Origin: Actinomycetota bacterium
Lineage (GTDB): Bacteria; Actinomycetota; Acidimicrobiia; Acidimicrobiales; Poriferisodalaceae
Assembly: GCA_013151655.1 (NCBI GenBank)
Contig: JAADHX010000121.1
Span: 1 to 8,287 of the forward strand
DNA: 8,287 nucleotides
Direction: 5' to 3'
Every line of letters begins with the position of its first letter. The first letter of the stretch is position 1. Below, piece after piece: positions 6,325 to 8,287 of the stretch. Made by a program: the position numbers and the translations under genes. The notes below the pieces were generated by a model, which had not been told where the DNA came from, did not search any database, and worked only from the letters and a program-made list of their open reading frames with translations.

Positions 6325-6389
6325 GGACGTTGACAGTAGAGCGAGTTGACTCGTTCGACCCAACGCAGACCACCCAAAGTGTGACGAAC
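6325..6389. promoter_or_regulatory. Divergent promoter region of the SDR and CoA-transferase genes
   Basis: These 65 bases separate two divergent starts and must hold both promoters if each gene is transcribed from here. On the plus strand a perfect TTGACA (-35) is at 6330-6335, but the hexamer 17 bases later (GTTCGA, 6353-6358) is a poor -10. On the minus strand TACTGT (6338 to 6333) could be a -10 for the SDR gene. It ends eight bases before the ATG, so that mRNA would be leaderless or nearly so, which also fits the missing Shine-Dalgarno. The two candidate promoters overlap, and an 18-bp dyad lies between them. Confidence 0.45.
6339..6356. promoter_or_regulatory. 18-bp imperfect dyad, candidate operator
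   Basis: GAGCGAGTTGACTCGTTC has two 8-base arms around a central TG. The inner five base pairs (CGAGT/ACTCG) are perfect and there is one mismatch in eight overall. It sits between the candidate minus-strand -10 (6338-6333) and the CoA-transferase gene, in the spacer position where TetR- or GntR-type repressors usually bind. A single dimer there could control both genes. No regulator gene is in this window, so the class of regulator is a guess. Confidence 0.45.
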
Positions 6390-7676
6390 ATGACCAACAA
6401 CTCAGGCGCAAACTCGCCAGGCGGATCAGCCACTGGTGCCTCAATCGGACCTCTAGCCGGCGTTCGGGTGGTCGAAATTGCCAGCTGGGTAGCGGCCCCA
6501 AGCGCTGGAGCCGTCTTGGCCGATATGGGTGCCGACGTTGTAAAGATCGAGCCCATTAGCGGCGACGCCATGCGCGGCCTACTTCGACCGGCAAGACAAG
6601 CTGGCCCTGATCGCATCGATCATCCGTTTCAAGTGTCCAACAGAGGCAAACGATCAGTGGCGCTCGACCTTGGGTCCGATGCTGGCAGTGAAGTCGCCAA
6701 GAAGTTGATCGCGACGGCCAACGTGCTGATTGTCAACTTGTTGCCCCAGCGCCAGGAGCGATTCGGCCTCGACCCGGCCTCCATAGCCGCGCTCCGACCT
6801 GGAATTGTTCATGCCACCATGACCGGCTACGGCGTCGACGGCCCCGAGGCCTGGCGACCTGGTTACGACGTAACGGCCTTCTTCGGGCGGTCCGGTGCTT
6901 ATGACAACATGCGCGAGGGCGACGGTGCTCCACCCAGAGCGCCCGTCGGTCAGGGCGACCACGCGGCCGGGTTGGCTATGACCACCGCCGTGTTAGCTGC
7001 CCTCCGGCTCGCCGAGCAGACAGGTGAGACTCAGGTAGTCGACGTGAACCTGTTCGCGACCGCCATCTGGACCCAGGCCAGCGAGATGGCATCGGTCCTG
7101 GCCGACGGTCGTCAACCCACAAATCGCGATCGTTCCCAGTCGATCGGAGCTCTAACGAACCGCTTTCCGTGCGGCGACGATCGGTGGGTGGTCCTCAATA
7201 TGCCTGAGGAGCATTGGTGGCCACGGTTTGCCAACACGGTCGGGCGTTCGGAGTGGATCGAGGACCCCCGGTTCGCCACGGTCAGGGACCGCTTCGGAAA
7301 TATGGCAGACCTGGTGGTCGCGATCGACGAGGCATTGTCCCATCGCGACCTAGCGGCCTGGGGCGCCATCTTCGACGAAGAGGGCTTCATCTGGGGTCCG
7401 ATCCAGACCTATCTTGAGGTCGCCTCCGACCCCCAAGCCGTCGCCACCGATCGCTTCCCATTGACCGAACATCCATACGGCGCGTTCAGGACGGTGGCGG
7501 TGCCACTCAAGATCGCTGGCGCCGATGTTTCGCCGAAGGGCCGAGCGCCCGAAACAGGCGAGCACACGACCGAACTGTTAGCCGAAGTTGGCATCGATGC
7601 CATCGAAGTCGAGAAGTTGGAGTCGAACGGCGTCGTCGCTGTTGGGGCCAGACCACGGCGCTCGATCGAGAACTGA
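6390..7676 (+). CDS. Family III CoA transferase (CaiB/BaiF type)
   Basis: This 428-residue protein belongs to the family III CoA transferases (formyl-CoA transferase, CaiB, BaiF) and the related alpha-methylacyl-CoA racemases. The N-terminal PLAGVRVVEIASWVAAPSAG (21-40), LADMGADVVKIEP (43-55) and SNRGKRSVALDL (83-94) are the usual CoA-binding signatures. FGLDPASIAALRPGIVHATMTGYG (125-148) follows. The probable catalytic Asp is Asp190 in VGQGDHAAGLAM, which would form an acyl-aspartyl anhydride. The C-terminal EDPRFATVRDR...W (291 onward) is also typical. The enzyme moves CoA from an acyl-CoA donor to a carboxylate; the substrate cannot be read. ATG 6390 is chosen over GTG 6381 and TTG 6330. 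A 20-residue Gly/Ser/Asn-rich tail still precedes the domain, so the annotated start could be slightly long. It is divergent from the SDR gene and probably shares its regulator. Confidence 0.92.
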   Translation: MTNNSGANSPGGSATGASIGPLAGVRVVEIASWVAAPSAGAVLADMGADVVKIEPISGDAMRGLLRPARQAGPDRIDHPFQVSNRGKRSVALDLGSDAGSEVAKKLIATANVLIVNLLPQRQERFGLDPASIAALRPGIVHATMTGYGVDGPEAWRPGYDVTAFFGRSGAYDNMREGDGAPPRAPVGQGDHAAGLAMTTAVLAALRLAEQTGETQVVDVNLFATAIWTQASEMASVLADGRQPTNRDRSQSIGALTNRFPCGDDRWVVLNMPEEHWWPRFANTVGRSEWIEDPRFATVRDRFGNMADLVVAIDEALSHRDLAAWGAIFDEEGFIWGPIQTYLEVASDPQAVATDRFPLTEHPYGAFRTVAVPLKIAGADVSPKGRAPETGEHTTELLAEVGIDAIEVEKLESNGVVAVGARPRRSIEN

Positions 7677-7744
7677 CGGTTTCCGAGGCTTGCTGCTCGC
7701 CGGAGACGAAACAGCATGCTCGTGGCCGGAGTATCGTCCTCGCC

Positions 7745-8287
7745 ATGATGCCATCGCTCACTCGCCGCGGCGGGCTCGCCGTAGCAACCATAGTTTTGCT
7801 CGGTCTCAACCTCATCGGGACCCAGGCCGTCTGGGCACAATCTGCCGATTCGATCGCCGCCAACCTCAACAACAACGGAGTATTTGTTGGCGACGGTGCC
7901 GATGGTTCGGTTGTCGATTTCGAGGCAGTGGTTTCGCAGCTGAATTCCGAAGGGTTCGATCTCAGAATCGCATCGCTCGGCACCGAACCGAACAACCCTG
8001 AAGCGGTGGTGGACGATCTTCGCGATCTCACCAGCGCCACGGTGTTGATGATTACCCCGCAGTCGGTGTTCGCATCGAGTCCCGCGCACTCAGCCAATGC
8101 CATCAACGAAGCCCTCGACCGGGCCGATTTCTCGAACCTCGCCGATGGCGCTTTGACGTTTGGTCGAACCCTCGGCGGCATCAGTGCCACAAGCCCAGCA
8201 GATGCAGCTACCGCAGATGCGACCCCCGCGGGCGACACCTCAACAGGTTCGGCGACAACTTCGACAACCGAAACGTCTGGCTCTGGC
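7745..8287 (+). CDS. Secreted TPM-like domain protein, 3' end missing at window edge
   Basis: An open frame from ATG 7745 runs off the window; 181 residues are visible. Residues 1-31 form a signal peptide: a basic start (SLTRRGG), a hydrophobic core (LAVATIVLLGLNLI) and a cleavage site after AVWA, with the mature chain starting QSAD. Residues about 35-140 show an alpha/beta pattern like the TPM fold and its actinobacterial relatives such as DUF6676: SIAANLNNNGVFV, FDLRIASLG, AVVDDLRDLTSATVLMITPQSVFASS and a following helix. From about 148 the sequence is Ala/Thr/Ser/Asp-rich, a linker that probably leads to a membrane segment or second domain beyond the edge. Placement in the TPM group is by eye and moderate. 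ATG 7748 is an equal alternative start, and GGAG at 7728-7731 is rather far upstream. It follows the CoA-transferase gene by 68 bases, with no clear terminator between. Confidence 0.75.
   Translation, partial: MMPSLTRRGGLAVATIVLLGLNLIGTQAVWAQSADSIAANLNNNGVFVGDGADGSVVDFEAVVSQLNSEGFDLRIASLGTEPNNPEAVVDDLRDLTSATVLMITPQSVFASSPAHSANAINEALDRADFSNLADGALTFGRTLGGISATSPADAATADATPAGDTSTGSATTSTTETSGSG

Noticed and set aside
6330..6389. TTG-initiated extension of the CoA transferase
   Set aside because: It has no Shine-Dalgarno, overlaps the candidate operator and TTGACA box, and adds residues beyond the family N-terminus.
6325..6501. N-terminal extension of the SDR frame up to 6501
   Set aside because: It would overlap the CoA-transferase gene and add unusual sequence before a Rossmann motif that normally starts near the N-terminus.
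766..7353. About 24 CTAG tetranucleotides, half of them within 1297-2424
   Set aside because: The total is close to what base composition predicts, so there is no strong over- or under-representation to explain.
7679..7716. Possible terminator hairpins after the CoA-transferase gene
   Set aside because: GTTTC/GAAAC and TGCTG/CAGCA are 5-bp stems with long loops, exclude each other, and have no T-run.
7409..8238. Two long minus-strand frames over the CoA-transferase end and the TPM-like gene
   Set aside because: Composition is Ser/Arg/Ala-rich without motifs. The plus strand has a signal peptide and a domain-like pattern.

Overview
This 8.3 kb window comes from a fairly GC-rich bacterial chromosome (roughly 60% GC by eye). 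I think it is an actinobacterium, possibly of the Acidimicrobiia type. The basis is the codon style, weak or absent Shine-Dalgarno sites before most genes, and the families present: a CaiB/BaiF-type CoA transferase, a 'LCPQ'-type short-chain dehydrogenase, DUF2889, DUF937 and a TPM-like secreted protein. The lineage is inferred, as there is no rRNA or other marker gene. I see no tRNA, rRNA, CRISPR array, insertion sequence or phage gene, and no sign of recent transfer.

Layout. A dienelactone-hydrolase-family enzyme (50-787, +) is followed by a 188-base gap (788-975). This gap holds two mutually exclusive hairpins, a spaced direct repeat, a 13-bp perfect palindrome and an extended -10 element. 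Next is a 569-residue membrane-anchored protein of no recognised family (976-2685, +), with one N-terminal membrane helix, a long acidic low-complexity region and a strongly basic helical tail. Forty-six bases later comes an MTA/SAH-deaminase-type amidohydrolase (2732-4042, +). Its end overlaps by 11 bp the end of a convergent DUF937 gene (4032-4661, -).

The right half is a small lipid- or ring-catabolism-like locus. A short-chain dehydrogenase/reductase (5497-6324, -) is joined to a DUF2889 gene (4802-5500, -) by a 4-base ATGA overlap. This pair is divergent from a family III CoA transferase (6390-7676, +) across a 65-bp gap that carries an 18-bp imperfect dyad, a plausible operator for both directions. 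A candidate intrinsic terminator follows the SDR-DUF2889 pair. The window ends inside a secreted TPM-like protein (7745 to the edge, +).

How the genes may work together. The CoA transferase, SDR and DUF2889 genes probably act on one CoA-linked substrate pathway under one regulator; this is inferred from arrangement, and the substrate cannot be read from sequence. The amidohydrolase is a purine-nucleoside salvage or related deaminase. It may be cotranscribed with the acidic/basic membrane protein, but no functional link is evident. No complete, clearly novel multi-gene system is present. The most unusual items are the membrane-tethered acidic/basic protein, the switch-like inverted repeats before it, and the dyad in the divergent promoter.
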